The notes: a model not told the origin generated them from the sequence alone. A DNA stretch of 64,000 bases from Pseudomonas fluorescens (GCF_000730425.1 NZ_CP008896.1:4774001-4838000), one strand, 5' to 3'; shown: positions 1 to 8,856, numbered from the stretch's first letter. Program-made: numbers and translations.

Positions 1-584
1 TAAATCGGCGTTTCGACAACCGCCGGAGAAACGGCATTGACCCTGATTTGTTTGGATGCCAGCTCCATCGCAAGGTGCTGGGTCAGCGAATGCAAACCTG
101 CTTTTGCCATCGAATACGCGGACGACGGCGTAGCCGCAATCGCCTGCTTGCCCCACATCGAGCCGATGTTCACAATGGCGCCGGGACGCTCGCTGGCCAC
201 GAGATTGGCCACGACTTTTTGTGTGATGAAGAAGAACGCTTTATTCAACGTCAAATATTGTTCGTAATCACTTTCCGTGTGCTCAAGAAACGCCTTCGGG
301 AAGAACACCCCAGCCGCGTTGACCAGAAGATTGATGTCCTTGTGGTGTTCATCGATGGTATGCAGGAGTCGCTTCACATCTTCGGCTCGCGAGAGATCGG
401 CAGTCAGGGCGGTCACGGTGCCCAACGACGACAGCGCCTTGCGGGCCTCTTCGGCCTTGTCTTCACGGTGACCGACGATGACGACGCTTCCGCCTTGCTC
501 AAGAACCATGCGGGCAGTTTGCAGTCCCATCCCGCTAGTGCCGCCGATGACCAACAACTTCTTGCCATTAAATTCAGTACTCAT
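1..584 (-). CDS. SDR-family oxidoreductase, partial (runs off the window)
   Basis: Translating the minus strand from the ATG at 582-584 gives 194 residues with no stop before the window edge. The start has the Rossmann motif of short-chain dehydrogenases (GGTSGMG near residue 14), then NAAG near residue 90 and the catalytic YSMAK near residue 157. These are the coenzyme-binding and Tyr-Lys active-site signatures of classical SDR enzymes, so NAD(P)-dependent oxidation or reduction of a small molecule is expected. The substrate cannot be told. About 50 C-terminal residues are missing. An operator matching the one in front of the cupin-tetR pair lies just upstream, so the downstream TetR protein probably controls this gene. 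Confidence 0.85.
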   Translation of the reverse strand, partial: MSTEFNGKKLLVIGGTSGMGLQTARMVLEQGGSVVIVGHREDKAEEARKALSSLGTVTALTADLSRAEDVKRLLHTIDEHHKDINLLVNAAGVFFPKAFLEHTESDYEQYLTLNKAFFFITQKVVANLVASERPGAIVNIGSMWGKQAIAATPSSAYSMAKAGLHSLTQHLAMELASKQIRVNAVSPAVVETPI

Positions 585-598
585 AATAATCTCCTTAA

Positions 599-616
599 CT
601 ACCAACTAAATGGTAG
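599..616. promoter_or_regulatory. TetR-type operator in front of the SDR gene
   Basis: An 18-bp inverted repeat, CTACCA-N6-TGGTAG, sits 15 bp upstream of the SDR start. A near copy, with the same spacing and a similar centre, lies upstream of the cupin gene. Two matched dyads around a TetR gene point to the binding site of that TetR protein. Confidence 0.7.
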
Positions 617-643
617 GGTTGTGTTGCAAAAAAAGTGCCGACC

Positions 644-1228
644 TCAGGTCAACACGGTGGAAAGAAAAGTGTTTCCAACTTCGGCCGGTCCGCGTGACGA
701 CCGCATGCCACGGCCCACCATCATCGAGCCTTCCAACGCGCACAAGAATGCCTCTGCGAGAGCCTCTGGGGTGGAATTCGAGGTGATCAGCGCGGCACGC
801 TGACCATCGGCAACGACAAGAGTCAACCAGTCGAGATTGACTTTAAAGAATCGCTCGACCTCGCTCACAACGGCGTCCGGCAGCGAGTCCGACTCGGCAC
901 CCAACATGCCGCAGACACAAAGGCGCCGGTCCTTGGCGAAGGTGCGTTCGAAAAGTGCCGCATACGCAGTTAGCCTGTCAGGCGCTTTCGCATGCTGCCC
1001 TTCGATGCTCAGCAACTCCTCACGAAACCGGTGCGTGTAGCGCTGTGCGACCACGGCCACGAGTTCACCCTTCTTGGGAAAGTGGTGGTGGATACTTGGT
1101 TTTTTGATGCCTACCAACTGGGCCACGTCGTCGTATGAGAAGCCGTTGTAGCCGTGCTGCTGTACCAACCCTTCAGCGGCATCGACCACCCGCTCGGCGG
1201 TCGGCGAGATTTCGGAGAAATGCTTCAT
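644..1228 (-). CDS. TetR/AcrR-family transcriptional regulator
   Basis: A 194-residue protein of normal TetR length. The N-terminal helix-turn-helix (about residues 10-55) reads as the family usually does, with VAQLVGIKKPSIHHHFPKKG as the turn and recognition helix. The rest is a helical ligand domain containing two cysteines in LCVCGM. The start overlaps the cupin stop by four bases, so the two are translationally coupled. The likely targets are the two CTACC-type dyads, giving autoregulation of cupin-tetR and control of the SDR gene. The ligand is unknown; small electrophiles or aldehydes would suit the SDR and cupin partners, but that is inference. Confidence 0.85.
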   Translation of the reverse strand: MKHFSEISPTAERVVDAAEGLVQQHGYNGFSYDDVAQLVGIKKPSIHHHFPKKGELVAVVAQRYTHRFREELLSIEGQHAKAPDRLTAYAALFERTFAKDRRLCVCGMLGAESDSLPDAVVSEVERFFKVNLDWLTLVVADGQRAALITSNSTPEALAEAFLCALEGSMMVGRGMRSSRGPAEVGNTFLSTVLT

Positions 1229-1905
1229 GCAAGCGCCTCATTTGATTCGGCGACTGGCAGGTGGCCTGTCTTGACCAGGATGGTGCAGCCTGTATTGCTG
1301 AAGGGACGGTGAGCACTCAAATGCGGACTGCGCATCCATGTGCCGGTAGGGTAGCTTCCGAACTCATCCTCAAAGACGCCTTCCAACACATAGATTTCTT
1401 CACCGCCGTAGTGACGATGCGAATTGAATCGTGTCCCCGGGGCCCAGCGCACCAAAGCCGTATGTTGTGTGTCGAACTCAGAAAGTGGCATCACCGACAG
1501 ACCCGGCACGAGGCCTGGAAACCAGGGGCCGTTACGGGTGTCGACCACGGTGCGTTGGCTGTCGGCTAGATCAAGATGGCGCAGCTTGACGAACAACGTG
1601 CAACCCGTCGCGGAGCTCGGTGCATGCGAAGAACCTGGTGGATTCTTGATGTAAGTCCCAGGCCCGAAGGTCCCGGATTCGTCGCTGAATTCGCCGTCCA
1701 GGACCAGAATCTCCTCGCCCAAGTCGTGCTTATGATTTTCAAAAGCGGAGCCCGGCGCGTATCGCACGATCGAGGTGGCACGCGCCACTTCGTCGCCATC
1801 ACGCTCCAGTAACTGGCGTTGAATCCCGGTCGCTGGCGAATCGACCCACTGTAAGCTTGAAGGCTCGACGACAACACGCTGCGAAAGATCTGAATTGAGT
1901 TTCAT
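1225..1905 (-). CDS. Two-domain cupin protein (ChrR-like cupin)
   Basis: The 226 residues contain two copies of a cupin half. Each has an ENHKHDLGEEILVLDGEF / NSHRHYGGEEIYVLEGVF type metal-binding strand, so it is a bicupin with two potential His-His-Glu metal sites. Such proteins are often annotated as ChrR-like cupins, but the N-terminal zinc-binding anti-sigma part of ChrR is absent, so a stand-alone enzyme or sensor is more likely. It is the first gene of an operon with the TetR gene, behind a matching operator at 1919-1936. Confidence 0.75.
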   Translation of the reverse strand: MKLNSDLSQRVVVEPSSLQWVDSPATGIQRQLLERDGDEVARATSIVRYAPGSAFENHKHDLGEEILVLDGEFSDESGTFGPGTYIKNPPGSSHAPSSATGCTLFVKLRHLDLADSQRTVVDTRNGPWFPGLVPGLSVMPLSEFDTQHTALVRWAPGTRFNSHRHYGGEEIYVLEGVFEDEFGSYPTGTWMRSPHLSAHRPFSNTGCTILVKTGHLPVAESNEALA

Positions 1906-1918
1906 GGCTTTATTTCAT

Positions 1919-1936
1919 CTACCGACTACTTGGTAG
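1919..1936. promoter_or_regulatory. TetR-type operator in front of the cupin-tetR operon
   Basis: The dyad CTACCG-N6-TGGTAG lies 13 bp upstream of the cupin start. It matches the dyad at 599-616 in both half-sites apart from one base, and in part of the spacer (ACTA). Confidence 0.7.
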
Positions 1937-2032
1937 GTAAGTTATAAGATCCCGATTTGTTTGTCAAATAGCTTTCGCCATTTTCTTTCATCCATTGAAA
2001 AAACAATGAATTGGTTACAAGAACTCGCGAAG

Positions 2033-2070
2033 CTTAGCGTACGATTTTTTCCGAATTCTCTATCGTCCCC
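2033..2070. repeat. 38-bp Tn3-type terminal inverted repeat (right end of an element extending left)
   Basis: Read on the minus strand it starts GGGG and ends CGTACGCTAAG, the layout of Tn3-family ends. The inner part (CGGAAAAAATCGTACGC) is identical to the ends at 32393, 41331 and 44400. The GGGG edge faces right, so the element is to the left and contains the SDR-TetR-cupin genes. Its other end is outside the window. The next five bases are AAAAA. Confidence 0.8.
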
Positions 2071-2138
2071 AAAAAGAAAGTGGTAAAGCGCAGTGGCTGC
2101 AAACTGCAGCCGAGACAAATCCACCAGTTGTTCTGAAA

Positions 2139-2315
2139 TCACTTGCTTGCCCCTTGAGTCGAGGTGGGTACACCGAACCTGGCGCCGATGGTGTTCGGGT
2201 CGACGCTGACGTGCGAATCCCGGATGAACAGCCACCACAGCACTGTCAGCACCAGTAGCTTGATCACTACTGCTGAGAGCAGATGGCGTCGCAGTCGTTT
2301 GTCGGAAATGGTCAT
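2139..2315 (-). CDS. cydP: Small single-helix membrane protein, CydP-like
   Basis: A 58-residue protein with a charged N-terminus (MTISDKRLRRHLL) followed by one transmembrane helix (AVVIKLLVLTVLWWLFI) and a short tail beginning RDSHVSVD. This matches the small putative cytochrome bd oxidase subunit called CydP in Pseudomonas. No cydAB is nearby, so here it may serve sulfide-resistant respiration; that is inference. An ATG eight codons upstream (2339) is possible, but homologues start near MTISDKR. A sigma-54-like promoter and FisR-type palindromes lie just upstream, suggesting co-control with the sulfur genes. Confidence 0.6.
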   Translation of the reverse strand: MTISDKRLRRHLLSAVVIKLLVLTVLWWLFIRDSHVSVDPNTIGARFGVPTSTQGASK

Positions 2316-2325
2316 GACTATGCAG

Positions 2326-2463
2326 TTTGCACACGGCATGCCAAGGGGGGAGTTTTTATTTTTATCGTTTAATAACAGTTACTTAATGATAAAACTGCCA
2401 AGGCAGTGGATGTCTTGGCAGGTTAATACGCTGCCAATCTGCCAGAGTGGCAGTCATTGGCAG
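2326..2463 (-). promoter_or_regulatory. FisR-type upstream sites and sigma-54-like promoter for cydP
   Basis: The 2394-2407 palindrome is ACTGCC-AA-GGCAGT. The 2431-2463 block is nested: CTGCCAAT, CTGCCA, GAG, TGGCAG, TC, ATTGGCAG. The same CTGCCA/TGGCAG unit occurs upstream of fisR at 3866-3882. Minus-strand TTGGCATGCCGTGTGCAAA (2325-2343) has the GG-N10-GC spacing of a -24/-12 promoter. Its predicted start lies only a few bases before the cydP ATG, so either the leader is very short or the match is fortuitous. Confidence 0.5.
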
Positions 2464-2486
2464 TCGTGCGGCGTGAGCACTAGCTA

Positions 2487-3809
2487 CTAGGCCAAACCTT
2501 GCTCTTTCAGTCGTCTGTACAAAGTACGTTCGCTAATACCCATGTGCTTGGCCAGCTCACTGCGGGTACCTTTAAAAGTAGCGAGTGCCTGTACCAGCGT
2601 GCCGCCGTCGAAAGGGGTGGAAGTCGAGGACTGAGACATCACGACGGAGGCCTGGGGTAAATGTATGGAGCGGATCACTCCATCGTCAGCGAACAGACTG
2701 GCTCTTTCCAGAACATTGCGTAATTCACGGATATTGCCGGGCCAGGAAAACCGCTGCAATTGTGTCAGTGCATCCGCATCTATTGTCAGCCGGCGCTTGC
2801 CTGTACCGGCACGTTGTAGAAATGAATTCACAAGCAAACCAATGTCTTCAACTCGGTTACGCAAGGGTGGTAACTGAATTGGAAAGGCGCTGATGCGGTA
2901 GTACAGGTCCTGTCTGAACTCTCCTTTCTCCATCATTTTTTCCAATGGTTTGTGGGTCGCAGCAATTAACCTGAAGTTGGCGTGAAGGGTCTCGACACTG
3001 CCGACACGGCGATAGGTGCCCGATTCGATCAGGCGCAACAGTTTTACCTGCATTGCCAGCGGAACATCGCCAATCTCATCAAGAAACAACGTGCCGCCCT
3101 GGGCTGTTTCGACCAAACCAGGCTTGCGCGTGGTGGCACCGGTGAATGCTCCTTTTTCATGGCCGAACAGCTCGCTCTCAAACAACGTTTCGGTCAATCC
3201 TGAGCAATCTACGACTACAAAGGGTCCAGTGGCCCGCTCGCTGGTTTCATGTACCGCGCGGGCGAACAACTCTTTGCCCGTGCCGGACTCGCCTAACAGC
3301 AGTACCGGGAGCATTGATGGTGCGACCCGCTGCAGCTCAGACAGGGCGAGGTTAAAGGCGGGTGAACAGCCAACCAGCCCTTCGTTGCTGGGTCGCGCTG
3401 ACGCGCTGCGGACCAGTGTGAGACGCTCCACATAGGCGGTAATAACACCGTGCTCATCTAGAATCGGGCGCAATTCGACGTCGACATGCTCAGGTCCCCG
3501 TGGCGTGTGGTGAATGTGCAAAACACGATCAGGCCCGCGCATTTCCTGCGCCTTTTTCATCGGACAATTCTCACCCGCCTGATCACAAGGGACATCGTAA
3601 TGGTGTGAGATTTGATAACACTTATGACCGATAAAGGGTTTTTCAGCGCTGCCGAACTGCCGCTGATAGGCAGTGTTGGCAGCCAGGATGTTGTACTCCG
3701 GATCGAGCACGATCATCGGCTGGGGTTCGTGTTCAAGAAACGAAACAAGTGACTGCACTTGATCCGGGTGTGGGAGTGAGTTGTCAGAGGTGGGCAGGAT
3801 GGTCTTCAT
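2487..3809 (-). CDS. fisR: Sigma-54-dependent sulfane-sulfur sensor/activator FisR
   Basis: A 440-residue enhancer-binding protein. The N-terminal PAS-like domain (about 18-135) carries cysteines 64, 75 and 82 (this start), a CX10CX6C spacing. FisR of Cupriavidus senses polysulfide through cysteines with that same spacing. The AAA+ domain follows, with Walker A GESGTGKE and the sigma-54 contact loop GAFTGA. The C-terminal Fis-type helix-turn-helix is [19 protein letters not shown] prefer the start at 3809 because GGGAG sits six bases upstream; an in-frame ATG lies at 3833. It is divergent from the sulfur operon, which has a -24/-12 promoter, and palindromes lie on both sides. It should activate that operon in response to persulfide. 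Confidence 0.88.
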   Translation of the reverse strand: MKTILPTSDNSLPHPDQVQSLVSFLEHEPQPMIVLDPEYNILAANTAYQRQFGSAEKPFIGHKCYQISHHYDVPCDQAGENCPMKKAQEMRGPDRVLHIHHTPRGPEHVDVELRPILDEHGVITAYVERLTLVRSASARPSNEGLVGCSPAFNLALSELQRVAPSMLPVLLLGESGTGKELFARAVHETSERATGPFVVVDCSGLTETLFESELFGHEKGAFTGATTRKPGLVETAQGGTLFLDEIGDVPLAMQVKLLRLIESGTYRRVGSVETLHANFRLIAATHKPLEKMMEKGEFRQDLYYRISAFPIQLPPLRNRVEDIGLLVNSFLQRAGTGKRRLTIDADALTQLQRFSWPGNIRELRNVLERASLFADDGVIRSIHLPQASVVMSQSSTSTPFDGGTLVQALATFKGTRSELAKHMGISERTLYRRLKEQGLA

Positions 3810-3865
3810 GGTGGCTCCCGAGAATTCCTCCATCCTGTTGTGGCACTGCCACCTCTGTCAACAGG

Positions 3866-3882
3866 CACTGCCAATGGCAGTG
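3866..3882. promoter_or_regulatory. FisR upstream activating palindrome
   Basis: A perfect 17-bp palindrome CACTGCCA-A-TGGCAGTG lies in the fisR / sulfur operon intergenic region. A half-similar GGCACTGCC is at 3842-3850. It stands about 100 bp upstream of the -24/-12 promoter, the usual place for an enhancer-binding protein. The same motif recurs upstream of cydP. Confidence 0.7.
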
Positions 3883-3977
3883 GATTTGGGTCGACGTAGA
3901 AAAAAGCCAACCTCAAACAAATAATTAAACTTAATGAAATCAAGTAGATAAGATTATATTTCTGTACGATTTTGGCC

Positions 3978-3993
3978 TGGCAAACTTATTGCT
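3978..3993 (+). promoter_or_regulatory. Sigma-54 (-24/-12) promoter of the sulfur oxidation operon
   Basis: TGGCAA-N5-TTGCT matches the TGGCAC-N5-TTGCW consensus with correct GG-to-GC spacing. It lies 54 bp before the persulfide dioxygenase start, with a FisR-type palindrome upstream. Confidence 0.75.
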
Positions 3994-4046
3994 ATGTCAG
4001 TCCTTAGTGTGAGCGGCTCGCTAAAAGCCCCCTAAGGAGACAGGTC

Positions 4047-4925
4047 ATGAGCGTAAAACTTCACGTCGAAGGATTCTTCGATTCTGCTACCAATACTGTC
4101 AGCTACCTCGTGCTGGATGAAGCGACCAACCACTGCGCCTTAGTGGACAGCGTACTTGACTACGACCCCAAATCCGGCCACACCGCCACAACGTCTGCCG
4201 ACAAGTTGATTGCGAGGGTGAACGAACTCAATGCGAGGGTCGACTGGATTCTTGAGACCCACGTCCACGCAGACCACCTGACGGCCGCGCCCTACCTGAA
4301 GGAAAAGCTCGGTGGAAAAATAGGGATCGGCAGTCAGATTTCGACGGTGCAGGAGGTGTTTGGCACTCTGTTCAATACAGCTGGCGATATGGCCCGCGAT
4401 GGAAGCCAGTTCGATCACCTGTTCGTTAATGACGAGCCGTTTGCCATTGGCACGCTGCAATGCCACGCGCTCCATACACCGGGCCATACACCAGCCTGTA
4501 TGACTTATGTGATCAGCGATGGGACCGAAACGGCTGCGTTCGTCGGCGATACCTTGTTTATGCCGGACTACGGTACTGCACGCTGTGACTTTCCCGGAGG
4601 CAATGCGCGTACGTTGTTCCAGTCAATCAACAAGGTGCTAAGTCTGCCGGCCAATACCTTGCTGTACATGTGCCACGACTACCAGCCTGGTGGCCGCGAG
4701 GTGCAGTTCGTCAGTACCGTTGCAGACCAACGCGCGCACAACGTTCATGTGCGTAATGGCATCAGCGAGGAGGAGTTCGTGGCGATGCGCACCAAGCGTG
4801 ATGCATCGATGGACATGCCGACACTGATCCTGCCATCCGTTCAGGTCAACATGCGGGCAGGGCACTTACCTGAGCCCGAATCGAACGGGACGCGCTACCT
4901 GAAAATCCCGCTCAACGTCGCCTGA
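4047..4925 (+). CDS. Persulfide dioxygenase (MBL fold, ETHE1-like)
   Basis: A 292-residue metallo-beta-lactamase fold protein with the metal motif HVHADH (about residues 72-77), HTPGHTPACM and a later GDTLFMPDYGTARCDFPGG. These are hallmarks of persulfide dioxygenases, which oxidise glutathione persulfide to sulfite using one iron. It is the first gene behind a sigma-54 promoter and is followed by an SQR fusion and a sulfite exporter, which fixes the role as the second step of sulfide detoxification. AAGGAGACAGGTC provides a good ribosome site. A paralogue lies at 10556-11419. Confidence 0.92.
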   Translation: MSVKLHVEGFFDSATNTVSYLVLDEATNHCALVDSVLDYDPKSGHTATTSADKLIARVNELNARVDWILETHVHADHLTAAPYLKEKLGGKIGIGSQISTVQEVFGTLFNTAGDMARDGSQFDHLFVNDEPFAIGTLQCHALHTPGHTPACMTYVISDGTETAAFVGDTLFMPDYGTARCDFPGGNARTLFQSINKVLSLPANTLLYMCHDYQPGGREVQFVSTVADQRAHNVHVRNGISEEEFVAMRTKRDASMDMPTLILPSVQVNMRAGHLPEPESNGTRYLKIPLNVA

Positions 4926-4977
4926 CGTTGCCTCCCCCAAAAAACCTATAAGAAAAATACCCATAACGGAGACCCTT

Positions 4978-6648
4978 ATGGACATTCGCTGCCTTGCGCC
5001 TGGACTGTCGGTATCAGAACAGATTTTTCCCAACCAATTGGCTGAACTAAAAGAAAACGGTTTTCGCGCCATTGTGTGTAACCGTCCTGATGGCGAAGGC
5101 GGCGATCAACCCTTGTTTGCCGAAATCAAACGTACGGCCCAAGCGAACGGTATTGAGGCGCACTACCTTCCCGCTGAATCAGGCAAAGTGACCGACGAGC
5201 AAGGTATTGCCTTCGGCAAGCTCCTTGAAACTCTTCCAAAACCGGTGTTGGCCTATTGCCGTTCCGGCATGCGCTCGACAACGATGTGGGCACTGTCACA
5301 AGCGGGCCAACAACCCCTGCCATACATCGTCGAGACGGCCAAAAAAGCCGGGTTCGATATGAAAGGCGTCATTCGCCGGATTGCGAATCAGGGGCGCACG
5401 CCGGTCGAAGTGGCTGAGGCGCAGCATACCGTGGTCATCATCGGGGGCGGTGCGGCAGGTATTGCGACTGCATCCAGTTTACTGGCGCGAGATCCTGGAC
5501 TCGACGTTGCCATCATCGACCCGGCAGATGTGCACTACTACCAGCCAGGCTGGACACTTGTCGGCTGTGGTGTCTTCGATGCGCCCCAAACTGCCCACAC
5601 GATGGGCACGACCATCCCCCGCGGTGTGCACTGGATCAAGTCGGCGGTCGCCGCTTTCGAACCCGAGAGAAATGCCGTCATTCTTGATGGATGCAGAGTC
5701 GTCAAATACGAGCAACTGATCGTGTGCCCTGGCCTGAAGCTCAATTGGCATGCAATCGAGGGTTTGTCGGACACCCTGGGTCGCAACGGCGTGACTTCAA
5801 ATTACCTGTATCACCTTGCCCCTTATACGTGGGAACTGGTGCAGCAACTGCGTGGTGGGCGAGCCATTTTCACGCAACCACCCATGCCGATCAAATGTGC
5901 CGGGGCGCCGCAAAAAGCAATGTACCTTTCTGCCGATCATTGGAAACGTACCGGTGTATTGGACAACGTCAAGATCGAGTTTTGCAGCGCCGGCGCGGTG
6001 CTGTTCGGAGTTCCCGACTATGTGCCCGCACTGATGGAATACATCAAGGCCTATGGTATCGACCTGAACTTCGGCAACACACTCACCAGCGTGAATGGAC
6101 CCGCACGGACTGCAACATTCAACTGCGTTAGTCCGGATGGCAGCGCCCATCTTGTTACTCGAGACTTCGATCTACTTCATGTTGTACCACCGCAGATTGC
6201 GCCGGATTTTGTCCGAGTCAGCCCTCTCGTCGATGCGGCCGGCTGGATCGATGTCGACCCTGCCACTCTGCGCCATAAAACCTGGGTAAATATTCACGCG
6301 CTGGGAGACGCCGCCAACTCCAGCAACGCCAAAACCGCGGCGGCTGCACGCAAGCAGGCTCCCGTTGTTGCCCATAATGTGTTGGCTGCCATGGGTAAAG
6401 CAAAAGGCAGTGCCCATTACGACGGTTACGGCTCCTGCCCGCTGACGGTTGAACGCGGCAAGATCGTACTGGCGGAGTTCACCTATGGTGGCAAGGTCGC
6501 CCCCAGCTTCCCATCCTGGCTGATTGAGGGTACCCGGCCATCGAGGCTGGCATGGCTGCTCAAGGAGCGAATTCTTCCACCGCTGTACTGGAAGGGAATG
6601 CTCAAGGGCCGTGAGTGGATGGCGAAACCCGAGTTGGCTGACCTATGA
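4978..6648 (+). CDS. DUF442 (Blh N-domain) fused to sulfide:quinone oxidoreductase
   Basis: The 556 residues comprise two parts. Residues about 1-110 are a TIGR01244/DUF442 domain with a phosphatase- or rhodanese-like loop CRSGMRS (about 94-100). From about residue 150 there is an FAD-dependent SQR with the Rossmann motif VVIIGGGAAG, a cysteine in VCPGLKLNW (about 250) and a second in IKCAGAPQKA (about 308), the pair expected in type II SQRs. SQR oxidises H2S to sulfane sulfur and passes electrons to quinone at the membrane. The N-terminal domain may handle the persulfide product. It lies between persulfide dioxygenase and TauE in one operon. Confidence 0.9.
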   Translation: MDIRCLAPGLSVSEQIFPNQLAELKENGFRAIVCNRPDGEGGDQPLFAEIKRTAQANGIEAHYLPAESGKVTDEQGIAFGKLLETLPKPVLAYCRSGMRSTTMWALSQAGQQPLPYIVETAKKAGFDMKGVIRRIANQGRTPVEVAEAQHTVVIIGGGAAGIATASSLLARDPGLDVAIIDPADVHYYQPGWTLVGCGVFDAPQTAHTMGTTIPRGVHWIKSAVAAFEPERNAVILDGCRVVKYEQLIVCPGLKLNWHAIEGLSDTLGRNGVTSNYLYHLAPYTWELVQQLRGGRAIFTQPPMPIKCAGAPQKAMYLSADHWKRTGVLDNVKIEFCSAGAVLFGVPDYVPALMEYIKAYGIDLNFGNTLTSVNGPARTATFNCVSPDGSAHLVTRDFDLLHVVPPQIAPDFVRVSPLVDAAGWIDVDPATLRHKTWVNIHALGDAANSSNAKTAAAARKQAPVVAHNVLAAMGKAKGSAHYDGYGSCPLTVERGKIVLAEFTYGGKVAPSFPSWLIEGTRPSRLAWLLKERILPPLYWKGMLKGREWMAKPELADL

Positions 6649-6676
6649 AATCAGACCTGAAAGCAAGGAGACTGAG

Positions 6677-7480
6677 ATGATCATCGTCTTACTGCTCGGG
6701 CTTACTGTTGGAGTCATTCTGGCTCTGACCGGCGCCGGCGGAGGAATACTGGCTGTTCCCTTGCTGGTGTTTGGAGTGGGATTGAGCATGGCCGAGGCTG
6801 GGCCAATCGGTTTACTGGCTGTCGGTTTAGCCTCGACCCTGGGTGCCGTGATAGGACTCAAAAACGGCACCGTCCGCTATAAAGCGGCGCTTTTAATTGC
6901 TGGAGCGGGGATCGTCTGTTCTCCCCTTGGCCTTTGGCTGGCGCAACGCACGCCTAACCGTCCGTTGACGATCATGTTTGCCTTCGTGCTGATGTACGTT
7001 GCGTTCCGGGTCTATCAACGATCGCTCACTCCCTCCACGGAGTCGAAGACACCAGTTATATCCAAACCACCGCCTTGCCTATTGGACGCCAATCGAGGAA
7101 AGCTAAACTGGACTGCTCCGTGTGCATGGGCGCTCACTGCTTCTGGCATTGTCGCGGGTGGGCTTTCTGGCTTGCTCGGCGTGGGCGGTGGCTTTGTGAT
7201 GGTGCCGGCGCTCCAGCGATACACCAATTTGACAGCACAGTCAGTGCTTGCCACGTCTCTAGCCGTTATTGCGCTGGTTTCAATTTCCGGCGTTGCTGCG
7301 AGCTCGGCAGCTGGGCACTTACAGTGGGCAGTTGCCATTCCATTTTCCATTGGGGCATTAGCCGGCATGATCTGCGGGCGCTTTGTCGCTGCCAAGCTGT
7401 CGGGGCCAAACTTACAAAAAGGGTTTGCCATTGTATCTGCAGTGGTTGCAGTGGCCTTGCTGGTAAAAGCTATTCAGTAG
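6677..7480 (+). CDS. TauE/SafE-family sulfite exporter
   Basis: A 267-residue polytopic membrane protein with two homologous halves, each starting with a glycine-rich segment (ALTGAGGGILAVPLL near residue 12; GLSGLLGVGGGFVMVPAL near 165), as in TauE/SafE transporters. It should export sulfite formed by persulfide oxidation. The open frame extends upstream into the SQR gene, but AAGGAG before the ATG at 6677 and the membrane start MIIVLLLGLTVGV favour this start. The operon seems to end here. Confidence 0.88.
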   Translation: MIIVLLLGLTVGVILALTGAGGGILAVPLLVFGVGLSMAEAGPIGLLAVGLASTLGAVIGLKNGTVRYKAALLIAGAGIVCSPLGLWLAQRTPNRPLTIMFAFVLMYVAFRVYQRSLTPSTESKTPVISKPPPCLLDANRGKLNWTAPCAWALTASGIVAGGLSGLLGVGGGFVMVPALQRYTNLTAQSVLATSLAVIALVSISGVAASSAAGHLQWAVAIPFSIGALAGMICGRFVAAKLSGPNLQKGFAIVSAVVAVALLVKAIQ

Positions 7481-7672
7481 ATCAAGTGGGCGGAGGACTT
7501 ACCCGCCTGTTGACGGCTGTCCTGAAAGCCTTCAGCTAATCCATGACTGCCAGATCCGGCTGCAATGGTTCTTCTGCTGGTATTTATCTCGGCCGCCCCA
7601 CAGATCCACTTCCTGGTCCGCTCCTGCGGAGCTGGATTGAACCTACCGTCAAATGAACGAAGGATTGGACTC

Positions 7673-8164
7673 ATGAACGACAGCACTCGTGTGAATTTGC
7701 GTTTGGAGCAACAACATGACTATCGCTGCACGCTGCATTTCGAAGAAGGTGCGCCGACTCTGACCGTGGATGAGCCACCACCACTGGGTGAGGCTGTTGG
7801 CCCCAGCCCGGTAGAGCTGCTGCTCGGTGCGGTAGCCAACTGCTTGACTAATAGTCTGCTGTTCGCGCTGCGTAAGTACAAGCAGGACGCCGAACCGCTT
7901 TCTTGCAAGGCCAGTGCTGAGGTCGGACGCAATGCTGAAAATCGCCTACGGGTACTCCATATAGACATCGAACTGCAGTTAGGCAAATCAGCTGCCAAGC
8001 TGGAGCACTTACCGCGCATCCTTAGCCAATTCGAAAGCTTTTGCACCGTTACACAGAGCGTGGCCCAAGGCATCCCAGTCCAATTACGAGTCATAGACTC
8101 CGAAGCGCTGGTACTAAAAGGCGATCTGCATGCTTCCACTGAACCCGCTTCGACAGGGGCTTGA
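7673..8164 (+). CDS. OsmC-family protein
   Basis: A 163-residue protein with the OsmC/Ohr features: an N-terminal beta sheet, PSPVELLLGAVANCLTNSLLFALRK carrying the first cysteine (about 59), and FESFCTVTQSV with the second (about 122). The pair would form a peroxidatic dithiol, so thiol-dependent removal of hydroperoxides, or in this setting of persulfides, is plausible. The start at 7673 (MNDSTRVNLRL) is chosen over an upstream in-frame start at 7565 because family members begin here and an AAGGA precedes it. It is 190 bp after tauE and may have its own promoter. Confidence 0.82.
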   Translation: MNDSTRVNLRLEQQHDYRCTLHFEEGAPTLTVDEPPPLGEAVGPSPVELLLGAVANCLTNSLLFALRKYKQDAEPLSCKASAEVGRNAENRLRVLHIDIELQLGKSAAKLEHLPRILSQFESFCTVTQSVAQGIPVQLRVIDSEALVLKGDLHASTEPASTGA

Positions 8165-8358
8165 AAACTTGCAGCGGACAGGTAAAGCATTGTGGATTAG
8201 GGCGTCCGATTGGCATTGGAGTCGGTGACGTTCTAGCGCGTACGAGCATATGGATGCACGGTACAAGGGTGCTGCAATCATGGTGCGGGGACTGTCGTGT
8301 CAACATCAGCTCTTCTCTTCAATGTTTCCCCGACAGCCAATCAATGAAAGGACAAATA

Positions 8359-8856
8359 ATGAACATCCAAGCTCTTCCATTACAAGATCGGGCCGCCCCG
8401 GACGGCATCTGTTTCGGGTGCGGAAGCGCGCATCCAAGCGGTCTCCAGATAAAAAGTCACTGGGATGCCGACGGTATTCATATTGTGTGCAAACACACTC
8501 CATCCCCCGAGTTTACCGGATGGCCAGAGTTGGTTTACGGTGGTTTCATTGCAATGTTGGTGGACTGCCACTCGAACTGGACCGCGATGGCCTATCACTA
8601 TCGTGCAGAAGGGAGAGAACCTGGAACAGCGCCCCGCATCGATTGCGTTACTGGGCAATTGAACCTCAGCTTTCATAAGCCCACGCCAATGGGGGGTGAA
8701 CTCATCTTAAAAGCATGGGTTGAAGGAGAGGTCGGACGCAAGTCACGGGTTATTTGCGAGGTTTGGGCAGGTGATGTTTTGACCGTAACCGGCGACTCTA
8801 TCTTTGTCAGAGTCAGCACTGAGAAATTAAGGGCTCAAGCACAAGCAATAAACTGA
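8359..8856 (+). CDS. PaaI-type hotdog thioesterase-like protein
   Basis: A 165-residue protein with an N-terminal ICFGCGSAHPSGLQI segment, common in PaaI-like hotdog proteins, and a central helix (GWPELVYGGFIAMLVDCHSNWTA) resembling the hotdog active-site helix. It would hydrolyse an acyl-CoA or similar thioester; the substrate is unknown. The ATG at 8359 has AAAGGACAAAT before it and is preferred to an upstream open frame from 8161. The link to sulfur metabolism is only positional. Confidence 0.75.
   Translation: MNIQALPLQDRAAPDGICFGCGSAHPSGLQIKSHWDADGIHIVCKHTPSPEFTGWPELVYGGFIAMLVDCHSNWTAMAYHYRAEGREPGTAPRIDCVTGQLNLSFHKPTPMGGELILKAWVEGEVGRKSRVICEVWAGDVLTVTGDSIFVRVSTEKLRAQAQAIN

Noticed and set aside
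48..803. 251-codon open frame on the plus strand
   Set aside because: It runs antisense through the SDR and TetR genes, which have clear family motifs on the minus strand.
1942..2334. 130-codon minus-strand frame
   Set aside because: It overlaps cydP in another frame and its C-terminal half is translated from the 38-bp repeat and the transposon interior; no protein-like character.
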